Assembly (NCBI RefSeq): GCF_022496765.1
Contig: NZ_VANV01000008.1
Span: forward strand, 62,001-126,000
From: Acidaminobacter sp. JC074
GTDB lineage: Bacteria > Bacillota > Clostridia > Peptostreptococcales > Acidaminobacteraceae
Direction: 5' to 3'
DNA length: 64,000 nucleotides
Both the position numbers and the translations under genes were made by a program. The notes below the pieces were generated by a model, which was not told the origin of the DNA, searched no databases, and saw only the letters and a program-made list of their open reading frames with translations. This document shows, in pieces, positions 44,019 to 52,069 of this stretch (positions within the stretch are counted from its first letter, which is position 1; each line of letters opens with the position of its first letter).

Positions 44019-47000
44019 ATGAAGTTAAGGAGTATTTTTAGAATCATAAATGCATCAGTTATTATTGTTATGGTTACCATGGCCGTCATATTGTTTGCGA
44101 CTCTATCCAATCTAGATAGGGATTCTGATTGGGTCAATCATACATATGAAGTTATCCTAATGGCAGAAAAGCTCAGAGGGGACATGATAGACCAGGAAAC
44201 GGGATTAAGAGGTTATCTAATTACGGGTGATGAAACTTATCTTGAGCCTTACAATCAAGCAAAAGAAACTTATAAGAGTCGTTTAAATGCCTTGAAAGTC
44301 AAAGTTTCTGATAATCCCGACCAGGTGGTTTTACTAGAGGACTTAGAGGACTTAGCTCTGTCCTGGGAAAATGAAGTTGCTGAAAGATACTTTCACATTA
44401 AAGATGAGATAGTTGAGTCGGGTCATGTCAGAGAAGAACTCATAGACCTTACTACTTCTGGCTTAGGCAAGGACAAGATGGATTATGTACGTCTGCTTGT
44501 TGAAGATATTGAAGATGAAGCCTTAAGGATGAATATCTTAATCAGCATGATCAATATGGAAACAGGTGTTAGGGCTTATATCATCAATGAAAAAGAAGTT
44601 TTTCTTGAGCCTTATTATCAAGGTAGGACTACACTAGATGTATATCTAAACACGCTAAATAATCAAGCCATCTCAAGTGCTGCATATGACTGGATTATAA
44701 ATGTAGCTGAAAAAGAAATCGATTTGGTTCAAGAAGCATCTGTGTATCTGACCAATCAAGATTTGAATGATGAACTCTCAAAAGGTAGAGACCAGGCAAT
44801 TATGAACCAAATTAGAAATAAAATTGATGTCTTTGAACAAGTTGAACAGGACCTACTTCTTGATAGAAGGATTCAGTCAGACTTGCAGTTTAGAATATCT
44901 CATATTGCTCTTTATATAGCTTCGGCAATCATTGTTCTTGCCGGCATCAGTCTATACTTTGCAACCAATAAGGTCACAAAACCTCTTGTTAACTTTACTA
45001 GCTTAATGAAAGACTTTGATGTGGACAATATTGATAAGCAGGTTGAAATTGAAACCTATGGTATATCTGAAATCAATACCATGATCAATGGTTATAAGTC
45101 TTTACTAGATATGCTTAGAGGTAATATAGAAGAAAGAGAAAGCAACAACTGGATCCAACAAGGGCAGATGCAGGTTGGAAAAATATCTGAAGAATCCTTA
45201 GATATAGATGATTTTTTATCACTGATTATTAAGTATGTCACTAAGAAGGTCAAAGGTCTTTACGGTAGCATTTATATCTTAGATACAACAGATAACAACA
45301 AGTACACTTTTGGGGGCGGTTATGCACTAGACAAGCTATCAGAAATCAGAAAGTCCTATCAAGTTGGTGAGGGTCTCATCGGACAAGCCGTACTGGATAA
45401 GGAACTTATAAGACTGTATGATGTTCCCGAAGATTATTTGAAGATCGATTCTAGCTTAGGCTCCACTCTGCCGAGCCTTGTGGTTATTCTACCTTGTGTT
45501 TTTGAAGGTCAAGTGATTGCTGTTCTCGAAATAGCCCTATTAGCGGCATTAAGTGATCGATCGGATCAGTTTCTTAATAAAATCGGTTCAGATATAGGTA
45601 TTGTGATTAAAAATGCCATGAGCAGAGATGAGATAAAAATGCTTCTCGAGGCTGCAAACGAAGCCAATAATAAGTTAGAACTTCAAAAAGAAGAGTTAAA
45701 GGTTACCAACTCAGAACTAGAAAGTCAAAGCGCAGCTCTCATGAACTCACAGAGTGAGCTAGAAGTTCAGCAAGAAAACTTAAAGGCAATCAATGAGGAG
45801 TTAGAAGAAAATACAAGACTATTAGAATCTCAAAGAAAGGAACTTGAAACCAGGAATATTGAGTTAGAGGAGTCCAAAAAAATCATTGAAGACAAGTCTG
45901 ATAAGTTAGAGCAATCAAGTCAATATAAGTCGGAGTTCTTAGCCAATATGTCCCATGAGTTAAGAACACCGCTAAACAGCATACTTCTTCTATCTGAACT
46001 TTTACGTGAATCAGAACTTTTATCTGAAGAAGAAACTGAGTACGCTGAAACCATTAACAAATCAGGTAAAGGCTTGCTTGCTCTGATCAATGATATTTTA
46101 GACCTTTCTAAGGTAGAAGCTGGCCATGTAGAAGTCTTTATTGAACCTTTAGAAATCAGACAGTTTGTTACAGATACAAGCAATCTGTTTAGACAGGTAT
46201 CTGAAGAGAGTCAGTTAAACTTTTCAATTCAAGTGGAAGATGGGGTACCTGACTTTATTGATACAGATGAAATGAAACTGAAGCAAATCATCAATAACCT
46301 TTTATCCAATGCCTTTAAGTTTACAAGTCATGGTAGGGTAAGCTTAAGTATAGCAGCAAAGGAAGATAAGATTTACTTTGAAGTTGCAGATACAGGTATC
46401 GGTATTTCAGAAGACAAGCTGGAATTGATTTTCTCTGCCTTTAAACAAGAAGATGGCACAACCTCTAGAAAGTTTGGGGGTACTGGACTGGGCCTTTCTA
46501 TATCCAGCGAGTATGCGAAGCTTTTAGAAGGTAGCCTAGTAGTAGAGAGTAAAAAAGATTCAGGCAGTCGTTTCATCTTATCCATACCTTTAAAACGCAC
46601 TAAGCTTGATATTATAGAAAAAGCGGACAATAAAGTAGAAGAGTATGTTGAAGATGATCGAAAGCATATTGACAAAGATGATAAGGTTCTTTTAATTATA
46701 GAGGACGATCCGACTTCTGCTCAAGTCATAAAAGAAATCAGTAAGCGAAATGACTTTAAAGTCTTAATTGCTGAAACGGGTGAAACGGGCTTGCATTTAG
46801 CAGATTTTTATCTGCCATCAGGTATCATTCTAGATATAGGCTTGCCTGGTATGGATGGTTATGAAGTTATGAAGAGGCTGAAATCAAATGATAGAACCAA
46901 GGACATCCCTATTAATATCATCAGCGGCAAAGACTTAAATGACGACTTATTAGACCAAGATGTCCAGTTTTATAGAAAACCTGTTAACAAGGCGACCATT

Positions 47001-47831
47001 GTTGATATTCTCAACAATACCTTATCAGAAAAGAAAGAGAAGAAAAAAATACTCCTTCATAATGCAGTTGACTTGGATTTAGAAATGATAAAGGACTTGT
47101 CTAAAATCGAATCCTCTCATTTAGAGATTCTGGAATGCAAGTCTGATGAGGAGGCCATGGATATTACTGGTCAGACTATGATTGATCTTGTCATTATGGA
47201 TTTAGATACAATCGGCCAACATGAAGTCTACATGATAGACCAAATGAAGTTGAGTAGTATGAACAAGTCTCTATCTATTCTTATATATACCAATGACAGC
47301 ATCAGTCAACGTGATGAAGTAAAGCTTAGAAAGCAGGTCGATGATATCATCATCAAGGAGGGTGATTCTAAAAAGAGACTACTTGATGAAGTCAAACTAT
47401 TTGTCAACAGAGTCAAACATCATAGGGGGCATTTAGAGTCAGATACCTATGAAAACGACTTATTTGCCGGCAAGTCGGTGCTTATTGTTGATGATGACAT
47501 GAGAAATGTCTTTGCCTTATCTACTATTCTTAATAAGCTTGGCATAAAAACAGAGATTGCCAACAATGGTCAGGAGGCTTTGGATCTGATAGGTGATATA
47601 GATGATTTAGACCTTGTGCTTATGGATATCATGATGCCGGTTATGGATGGTTATGAGGCTATCAAATCCATTAGGAAGATGGACAAGTATTTAGATCTAC
47701 CGATTATCGCTTTGACAGCTAAGGCTATGAAGGGGGATAAAGAGCTTTGTATTAAGGCTGGTGCCAATGAGTATTTACCAAAGCCTATAGATCGTAATAA
47801 ACTAATGTCCTTATTGAGAGTGTGGTTATGA
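44019..47831 (+). CDS. Hybrid histidine kinase with two CHASE3-like repeats, GAF and three receivers
   Basis: 1270 residues. Transmembrane segment 1 (about 9-28); an extracytoplasmic region with two CHASE3-type repeats, seen in ETGLRGYLITGDETYLEPYN and METGVRAYIINEKEVFLEPY; transmembrane segment 2 (about 297-316); HAMP; GAF (about 395-540); a long coiled coil; HisKA with the phospho-His in SHELRTPLNS (about 647); ATPase boxes NNLLSNAFKF, DTGIGIS, GTGLGLS; then three receivers starting near 889, 1015 and 1153. The second receiver (IMDLDTIGQHEV) is degenerate. The ATG at 44019 follows TTGGAGG. CheR, CheB and GGDEF genes follow in overlap. Confidence 0.9.
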   Translation: MKLRSIFRIINASVIIVMVTMAVILFATLSNLDRDSDWVNHTYEVILMAEKLRGDMIDQETGLRGYLITGDETYLEPYNQAKETYKSRLNALKVKVSDNPDQVVLLEDLEDLALSWENEVAERYFHIKDEIVESGHVREELIDLTTSGLGKDKMDYVRLLVEDIEDEALRMNILISMINMETGVRAYIINEKEVFLEPYYQGRTTLDVYLNTLNNQAISSAAYDWIINVAEKEIDLVQEASVYLTNQDLNDELSKGRDQAIMNQIRNKIDVFEQVEQDLLLDRRIQSDLQFRISHIALYIASAIIVLAGISLYFATNKVTKPLVNFTSLMKDFDVDNIDKQVEIETYGISEINTMINGYKSLLDMLRGNIEERESNNWIQQGQMQVGKISEESLDIDDFLSLIIKYVTKKVKGLYGSIYILDTTDNNKYTFGGGYALDKLSEIRKSYQVGEGLIGQAVLDKELIRLYDVPEDYLKIDSSLGSTLPSLVVILPCVFEGQVIAVLEIALLAALSDRSDQFLNKIGSDIGIVIKNAMSRDEIKMLLEAANEANNKLELQKEELKVTNSELESQSAALMNSQSELEVQQENLKAINEELEENTRLLESQRKELETRNIELEESKKIIEDKSDKLEQSSQYKSEFLANMSHELRTPLNSILLLSELLRESELLSEEETEYAETINKSGKGLLALINDILDLSKVEAGHVEVFIEPLEIRQFVTDTSNLFRQVSEESQLNFSIQVEDGVPDFIDTDEMKLKQIINNLLSNAFKFTSHGRVSLSIAAKEDKIYFEVADTGIGISEDKLELIFSAFKQEDGTTSRKFGGTGLGLSISSEYAKLLEGSLVVESKKDSGSRFILSIPLKRTKLDIIEKADNKVEEYVEDDRKHIDKDDKVLLIIEDDPTSAQVIKEISKRNDFKVLIAETGETGLHLADFYLPSGIILDIGLPGMDGYEVMKRLKSNDRTKDIPINIISGKDLNDDLLDQDVQFYRKPVNKATIVDILNNTLSEKKEKKKILLHNAVDLDLEMIKDLSKIESSHLEILECKSDEEAMDITGQTMIDLVIMDLDTIGQHEVYMIDQMKLSSMNKSLSILIYTNDSISQRDEVKLRKQVDDIIIKEGDSKKRLLDEVKLFVNRVKHHRGHLESDTYENDLFAGKSVLIVDDDMRNVFALSTILNKLGIKTEIANNGQEALDLIGDIDDLDLVLMDIMMPVMDGYEAIKSIRKMDKYLDLPIIALTAKAMKGDKELCIKAGANEYLPKPIDRNKLMSLLRVWL

Positions 47832-48679
47832 TGGATGAAAAAGAATTATTAGATATAGAAAACATTGAAATAAAGCTTCTACTGGATGCAATTTATATGA
47901 GGTATGGCTATGATTATAGAGACTATACTCTAAGTCATGTGAAAAGGCGCGTACTTTATAGGCTTGAAAGAAGTGGTTGCAAGACCATCTCTGAGTTGAT
48001 GTCAAAGGTCTTATATGATTATGAGACTTTTGGCCTGCTTCAAGTGGATTTGTCTATCAATGTAACAGAGATGTTTAGGTATCCTCAGTTTTTTACAGAT
48101 CTTAGAGAGAAAGTCATACCTATGCTCAAGACTTATCCTTCTATTAAGATATGGCATGCCGGTTGTTCTACGGGAGAAGAAGTTGTTTCTATGGCCATTC
48201 TTCTAAAGGAAGAAGGACTATTAGGAAAATCGACTATCTATGCGACTGATATCAATGAACATGTTCTTGCTATAGCCGAGAAGGGTATTTATGATATCAA
48301 GCATGTTCAGGCATGGACCAAGAACTATCAGGAAGCAGGTGGCAATCGATCTTTTTCTGAATACTATACTGCCAAGTTTGATTCTGTTATTTTTGACCAA
48401 GACCTATATGACCATATTGTTTTTACAAAGCATAATTTGATTCAAGACAAACAGTTCATCACAGCCAATCTGATAGTCTGTAGAAATGTTTTGATATACT
48501 TTAACAAGGGTTTAAAAAACACAGTTTTAGATCTACTGGATGACAGCCTGGTGGCTGGCGGCATTTTAGGTATCGGTTCCAAGGAATCATTACAGTTTAC
48601 TTCTTTAGAAGGCAAGTATGACACACTTTCTTCAAAGGGAAGAATATATAAAAAACAGTCAGGACTAGATTATGAATAA
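47828..48679 (+). CDS. cheR: CheR-type protein-glutamate methyltransferase
   Basis: 283 residues. HVKRRVLYRLERSGC is the N-terminal helical domain, ISINVTEMFRYPQFF-like text (LSINVTEMFRYPQFF) marks the CheR core, IWHAGCSTGEEVVSMAI is SAM motif I, and LIVCRNVLIYFNKGLK is the conserved C-RNVLIYF motif. It methylates glutamates on chemoreceptors or, here, perhaps on the neighbouring kinase or its partners. Start is in ATGA overlap with the kinase stop; its own stop overlaps CheB. Confidence 0.9.
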   Translation: MMDEKELLDIENIEIKLLLDAIYMRYGYDYRDYTLSHVKRRVLYRLERSGCKTISELMSKVLYDYETFGLLQVDLSINVTEMFRYPQFFTDLREKVIPMLKTYPSIKIWHAGCSTGEEVVSMAILLKEEGLLGKSTIYATDINEHVLAIAEKGIYDIKHVQAWTKNYQEAGGNRSFSEYYTAKFDSVIFDQDLYDHIVFTKHNLIQDKQFITANLIVCRNVLIYFNKGLKNTVLDLLDDSLVAGGILGIGSKESLQFTSLEGKYDTLSSKGRIYKKQSGLDYE

Positions 48680-49244
48680 TTTGATTGTCATTGGAACCTC
48701 TGCTGGAGGTGTTGATGCATTAGGAAAAGTTTTAAAGAATCTTTCGCAAATCAATTATACAATAGTTGTTGTTTCTCATATAGGCCGGTCTGTGGACGTT
48801 CTAATTAAGCTTTACAAAAGGCATAGCAATCTTGAAATTAAAGAGGCTAAAGACGGTGAATCTATCCATAAGGGGGTAGTGTATATAGCACCGGCCATGT
48901 ACCATCTGTCAGTAGAAAGTGATTTTACATTTTCCTTGTCAATTGAAGATAAGGTCAACTTTTCTAGACCTTCCATTGATGTACTTATGAACTCTGCAGC
49001 CGAGGTTTATCAAGAAAAATTGACAGGTATACTTCTAACGGGTGCAAATACCGATGGTGCTAAAGGCATGAAAAGAATAGAAGTACTAGGGGGATATTGC
49101 ATTGTTCAGAATCCCAATGAGGCCTATATGAAAATCATGCCTCAAGCAGCATTAAAGTTACTAGATCATCCAGTGGTAATGACATTGAATCAGATAAATG
49201 ACTTTTTAAAGGAAGGCGAGTTTGATGAAAGATATAATAACTAA
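48672..49244 (+). CDS. cheB: Stand-alone CheB-type methylesterase
   Basis: 190 residues, only the catalytic domain; the N-terminal receiver of classic CheB is absent. The triad is visible: Ser10 in GTSAGG, His36 in VVSHIGR, and Asp in LTGANTDGAKG (about 129). It removes methyl groups added by CheR. Without a receiver, its activity should not be set by its own phosphorylation; proximity to the hybrid kinase suggests control through partners. Its stop overlaps the next start. Confidence 0.88.
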   Translation: MNNLIVIGTSAGGVDALGKVLKNLSQINYTIVVVSHIGRSVDVLIKLYKRHSNLEIKEAKDGESIHKGVVYIAPAMYHLSVESDFTFSLSIEDKVNFSRPSIDVLMNSAAEVYQEKLTGILLTGANTDGAKGMKRIEVLGGYCIVQNPNEAYMKIMPQAALKLLDHPVVMTLNQINDFLKEGEFDERYNN

Positions 49245-50193
49245 TGTATTGATAGTTGATGACATAGAGGCAAACAGGATTTCCTTTAAGGCAGTTATTA
49301 ACGCACCAAATATCAGATTGTTTGAAGCTAAAAACGGTGGAGAGTGTCTGAAAATCTTGATGAGAGAAAGCATTGACTTGGTTTTACTTGATATACAAAT
49401 GCCTGATATAACAGGCTTTGAGGTCGCTGAACTTATGAGGGAAAATGACCGAACAAAAGATATTCCTATTATATTTATCACAGCCATCAACAAAGAAGAA
49501 GAGTATGTCTTTAAAGGGTATGAACTTGGTGCTGTAGATTATCTTTATAAGCCTATTAAAAAAGAGATCTTAAAGAGCAAGGTCAACGTCTTTGTAAAAC
49601 TACATGTACAGGCCAAAGTTATTGAGAAAAAATCAGAGGAGCTTGAAAAGAAGATTTTAGATCTAGAAGAAGCTGAGAAGGAACTCTTGAAGTTAACTCA
49701 AATGGATCAATTAACTGGTATTAAAAACAGAAGGGCATTTGATGAAACATTAAATAAAGAAGGTAGAAGGGCCATTAGGCGAAAGACATCTCTTACACTT
49801 CTAATGATTGACATTGATTACTTTAAGAACTATAACGACACCTATGGTCATGTTGAAGGTGATGAGTGTTTGAAACGTGTAGCAGCATGTATCTCTAAGA
49901 CCCTTAATAGACCATTTGACTTGGCAGCAAGATATGGCGGTGAGGAGTTTGCAGTCTTATTGCCGGATATTGAGTTAGATGGTGGTGTGGAGGTTGCTGA
50001 AAGAATCAGGCAAAATATTGAAGATCTTCAGATTGAAAACTTTAGAGAAGGCAAACCTGAGGTTATTACTGTAAGCATCGGTATTGCATCTGTTTTGCCT
50101 ATTATTGATGAGGAAGTTGATCAGTTGGTGGAATATGCCGATGAAGCCCTTTATAGGGCTAAAGAAGAAGGTCGCAACAGGTGTTCTTGGTAA
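49225..50193 (+). CDS. Receiver-GGDEF diguanylate cyclase
   Basis: 322 residues. Receiver domain 1-125 with Asp56 in LVLLDIQMP and the Lys in YLYKPI; a coiled-coil linker; then GGDEF with MDQLTGIKNRRAFDE and GGEEF at about 239-243. An inhibitory RxxD site (RPFD) stands five residues before GGEEF, so product feedback by c-di-GMP is expected. Phosphorylation by the hybrid kinase three genes upstream would drive synthesis. It counters the HD-GYP hydrolase at the start of the window. The ATG overlaps the CheB end. Confidence 0.92.
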   Translation: MKDIITNVLIVDDIEANRISFKAVINAPNIRLFEAKNGGECLKILMRESIDLVLLDIQMPDITGFEVAELMRENDRTKDIPIIFITAINKEEEYVFKGYELGAVDYLYKPIKKEILKSKVNVFVKLHVQAKVIEKKSEELEKKILDLEEAEKELLKLTQMDQLTGIKNRRAFDETLNKEGRRAIRRKTSLTLLMIDIDYFKNYNDTYGHVEGDECLKRVAACISKTLNRPFDLAARYGGEEFAVLLPDIELDGGVEVAERIRQNIEDLQIENFREGKPEVITVSIGIASVLPIIDEEVDQLVEYADEALYRAKEEGRNRCSW

Positions 50194-50197
50194 TATA

Positions 50198-50223
50198 AAA
50201 GGTAGTTGATTTCAACTACCTTT
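50198..50223. terminator. Intrinsic terminator between convergent genes
   Basis: An 11-bp stem, AAAGGTAGTTG with CAACTACCTTT, loop ATTT. T-tracts are short on both sides. Confidence 0.6.
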
Positions 50224-50231
50224 AAATACGC

Positions 50232-51518
50232 CTATAACAAGTTATCAAGACCATTGATGGTCATTTGTTCATCGTCATCTATCGGTACAAGAATGCATCT
50301 TTGTCCATTGATGATTTCAGTCTTAATGGCATCAAGTTTTTCTGGTTTTACATGTAAAACAACATCATAATCTTTTGTTTCTTCTTGAGTTTCTTCAAGT
50401 TCCTCTTCATCATTTGCTTCAACTTCTTGGTCGTCTGAGTTCGGCGCTTCTACTTGTTCGAGTTTGGCTTCAAGTTCCTCGATTTGATTTAAAAGTCGCT
50501 CTTCTGTTTTCTTTTGCTCATTCTTTTTTAGAAGTTTGGCATCTACTAGATTTTCTGCTAGAGGCGGTTCTTCTCCAAACTTTTCTTCATAAGATTCTTC
50601 AATCCTAAGTGATATATCTTCTGAAAGACCACTTTCCACTAGAATATCTTTAACCTTTTCTTTGGTTAGTGTTATAGGTTCGTGGTCTGTATCTTCATAA
50701 ATTTCCTTATGTTCTTCAATCATGGTATTTAAGTTCTCTTGGATATCAATAAATACCTTCTCAGAAACCTCTTTATCAGAAACGGTTTCTTTTACAATGG
50801 CTTCAAAAGTATTGAGTTGATTGGTTGCCGTTTGCTTAGAAAAACATCCTAAACCATTTTCCATAAAGTCAATCTGTGGTTCTTTTACGTTTTTTGTATA
50901 ATACATAACCGTACCTACATCTGAAGAACGGTCGATAAAGCCTGGGAATGTAAAGCCAGCTGCAGGTACATCCACAACCCAATCTCTGATTCTTGATTTT
51001 ATTTGATTCTCTTTGTTGAAGTAGCCTAAACCTGGCTTAGACAGCTTAACAGGACATATGGCACATATGATGTATTCATACACTTCTTCAGATTCATCTA
51101 ATTTTCTATTATCAGAGGTTTTCACCATGACATCATAGATATCGTGGTACAAGAGGATTAAGTAATTGCCTGAATCCTCATAGTTGTCAATAATTGATTC
51201 ATAGAGGATATCTAATAGACCGTCTTGATTAAGTCCTGACTTTTTTATCATCATCAGAAGTTGCTGCTTTTCATTTTCAAACTTGTCATCTAAAGGAAAT
51301 GTCAGTTCAAGCATGTTGTTGCCAATCTTCCCTGATAAGGTCTTCTTGGCAATTTCTAAATACTTAAACATCTCATCATCTGGCAGACTATGAAATGTTT
51401 CTCTAAACTTTAGGACAGGTTCTTTATCACTATTTACATAACAGCCACAGACCTTTGTGAATGTATTTTCTTCTTTTTTAAATCTTTTTTTCAGTTCCAG
51501 TAAATCTTTTCTTTCCAT
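50232..51518 (-). CDS. DUF4317 family protein
   Basis: 428 residues, cytoplasmic. The N-terminus (KKEENTFTKVCGCYVNSDKE, YLEIAKKTLSGKIGNNMLEL) matches the DUF4317 family, which is known almost only from anaerobic Firmicutes and has no assigned function. The C-terminal 120 residues are highly acidic with a coiled coil (EERLLNQIEELEAKLEQVEA), then a short domain ending in GQRCILVPIDDDEQ. GAGGT precedes the ATG. Convergent with the sensory operon and followed on the other side by a 550-bp gene-free region. Confidence 0.78.
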   Translation of the reverse strand: MERKDLLELKKRFKKEENTFTKVCGCYVNSDKEPVLKFRETFHSLPDDEMFKYLEIAKKTLSGKIGNNMLELTFPLDDKFENEKQQLLMMIKKSGLNQDGLLDILYESIIDNYEDSGNYLILLYHDIYDVMVKTSDNRKLDESEEVYEYIICAICPVKLSKPGLGYFNKENQIKSRIRDWVVDVPAAGFTFPGFIDRSSDVGTVMYYTKNVKEPQIDFMENGLGCFSKQTATNQLNTFEAIVKETVSDKEVSEKVFIDIQENLNTMIEEHKEIYEDTDHEPITLTKEKVKDILVESGLSEDISLRIEESYEEKFGEEPPLAENLVDAKLLKKNEQKKTEERLLNQIEELEAKLEQVEAPNSDDQEVEANDEEELEETQEETKDYDVVLHVKPEKLDAIKTEIINGQRCILVPIDDDEQMTINGLDNLL

Positions 51519-51652
51519 ATGACCTCACTTTTTTACCTACAATATATAGTATAATCGATAATTGAAATTAAGCAATTTAATTTTGTTAAATGATATGGAA
51601 GAAACAAATACCATTTTTCTACATATTGGATGTATATTTTGCCATAATGTTG

Positions 51653-51775
51653 TATAATAAAGGTGGTTGATAAGTTATATATAAGTGGGATATTAATAAT
51701 GGTGTATAAAAGTAAGTATAAGTGTAAATAGAGAACTGAGGACCATTGCAGACGCGGTGGTAATCGGTTCTTTTT
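51653..51775 (+). ncRNA. Possible short untranslated transcript ending in a strong terminator
   Basis: TATAAT (51653-51658) without a clear -35 is followed by about 70 nt of AT-rich DNA and a strong composite hairpin: GAACTG/CGGTTC outer stem, an internal loop, then 8 bp ACCATTGC/GCGGTGGT with an AGAC loop (51733-51770) and T5. No reading frame lies between. Either a small RNA or the leader of the destroyed chemoreceptor gene just downstream. I checked by eye for a c-di-GMP riboswitch and found no match. Confidence 0.3.
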
Positions 51776-51800
51776 GATATTTAGATGGAAAGTGCAGTGA

Positions 51801-51953
51801 CTTAAAACTAAAAGCAAGTTAGTGATGCTAGCAGCTGTGATCATACTGATAGTATGTGTGTATTTTACATTTTATATGGACCGTCAAGATCGTGCACTTG
51901 CACAAATGGAAGTCGTACTTTCATCCGTGACTGAAGTTATGGCAACTGTGTAG
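51801..51953 (+). pseudogene. N-terminal remnant of a chemoreceptor or sensor gene
   Basis: Fifty codons read LKTKSKLVMLAAVIILIVCV then YFTFYMDRQDRALAQMEVVL and stop. A short basic head followed by one membrane helix and the start of a coiled or periplasmic region is the usual beginning of a methyl-accepting chemotaxis protein. There is no sensible start codon in frame; an ATG at 51785 would need a frameshift. The rest of the gene is gone. The remaining gene-free DNA between 51519 and 52069 holds the terminator above and the promoter of the next operon. Confidence 0.45.
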
Positions 51954-52006
51954 GTGATAAAAAAATATTGCTATGAAAGACAACATTTTAGTTTGATATT
52001 CATTTA

Positions 52007-52036
52007 TTGGGTATAAGTTTAGAGACTGTGTTTAAT
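52007..52036 (+). promoter_or_regulatory. Possible promoter of the three-gene surface operon
   Basis: TTGGGT (52007-52012) and TTTAAT (52031-52036) are 18 nt apart. The start lies in a segment that resembles the region before the hybrid kinase (shared TTGATATT and GGGTATAAG words). Tentative. Confidence 0.35.
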
Positions 52037-52069
52037 GAGACATATTTTAAATAAGAATAGGGAGGATGA

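Noticed and set aside
51659..51775. Possible c-di-GMP riboswitch before the chemoreceptor remnant
   Set aside because: The region has a terminator, and ACCATTGC resembles a word found in GEMM-I RNAs, but the conserved core of that riboswitch is not present.
51533..51844. 103-codon minus-strand frame
   Set aside because: It has no ribosome binding site, runs antisense across a strong plus-strand terminator and a gene remnant, and its Leu/Ile/Tyr-rich composition is typical of AT-rich non-coding DNA.
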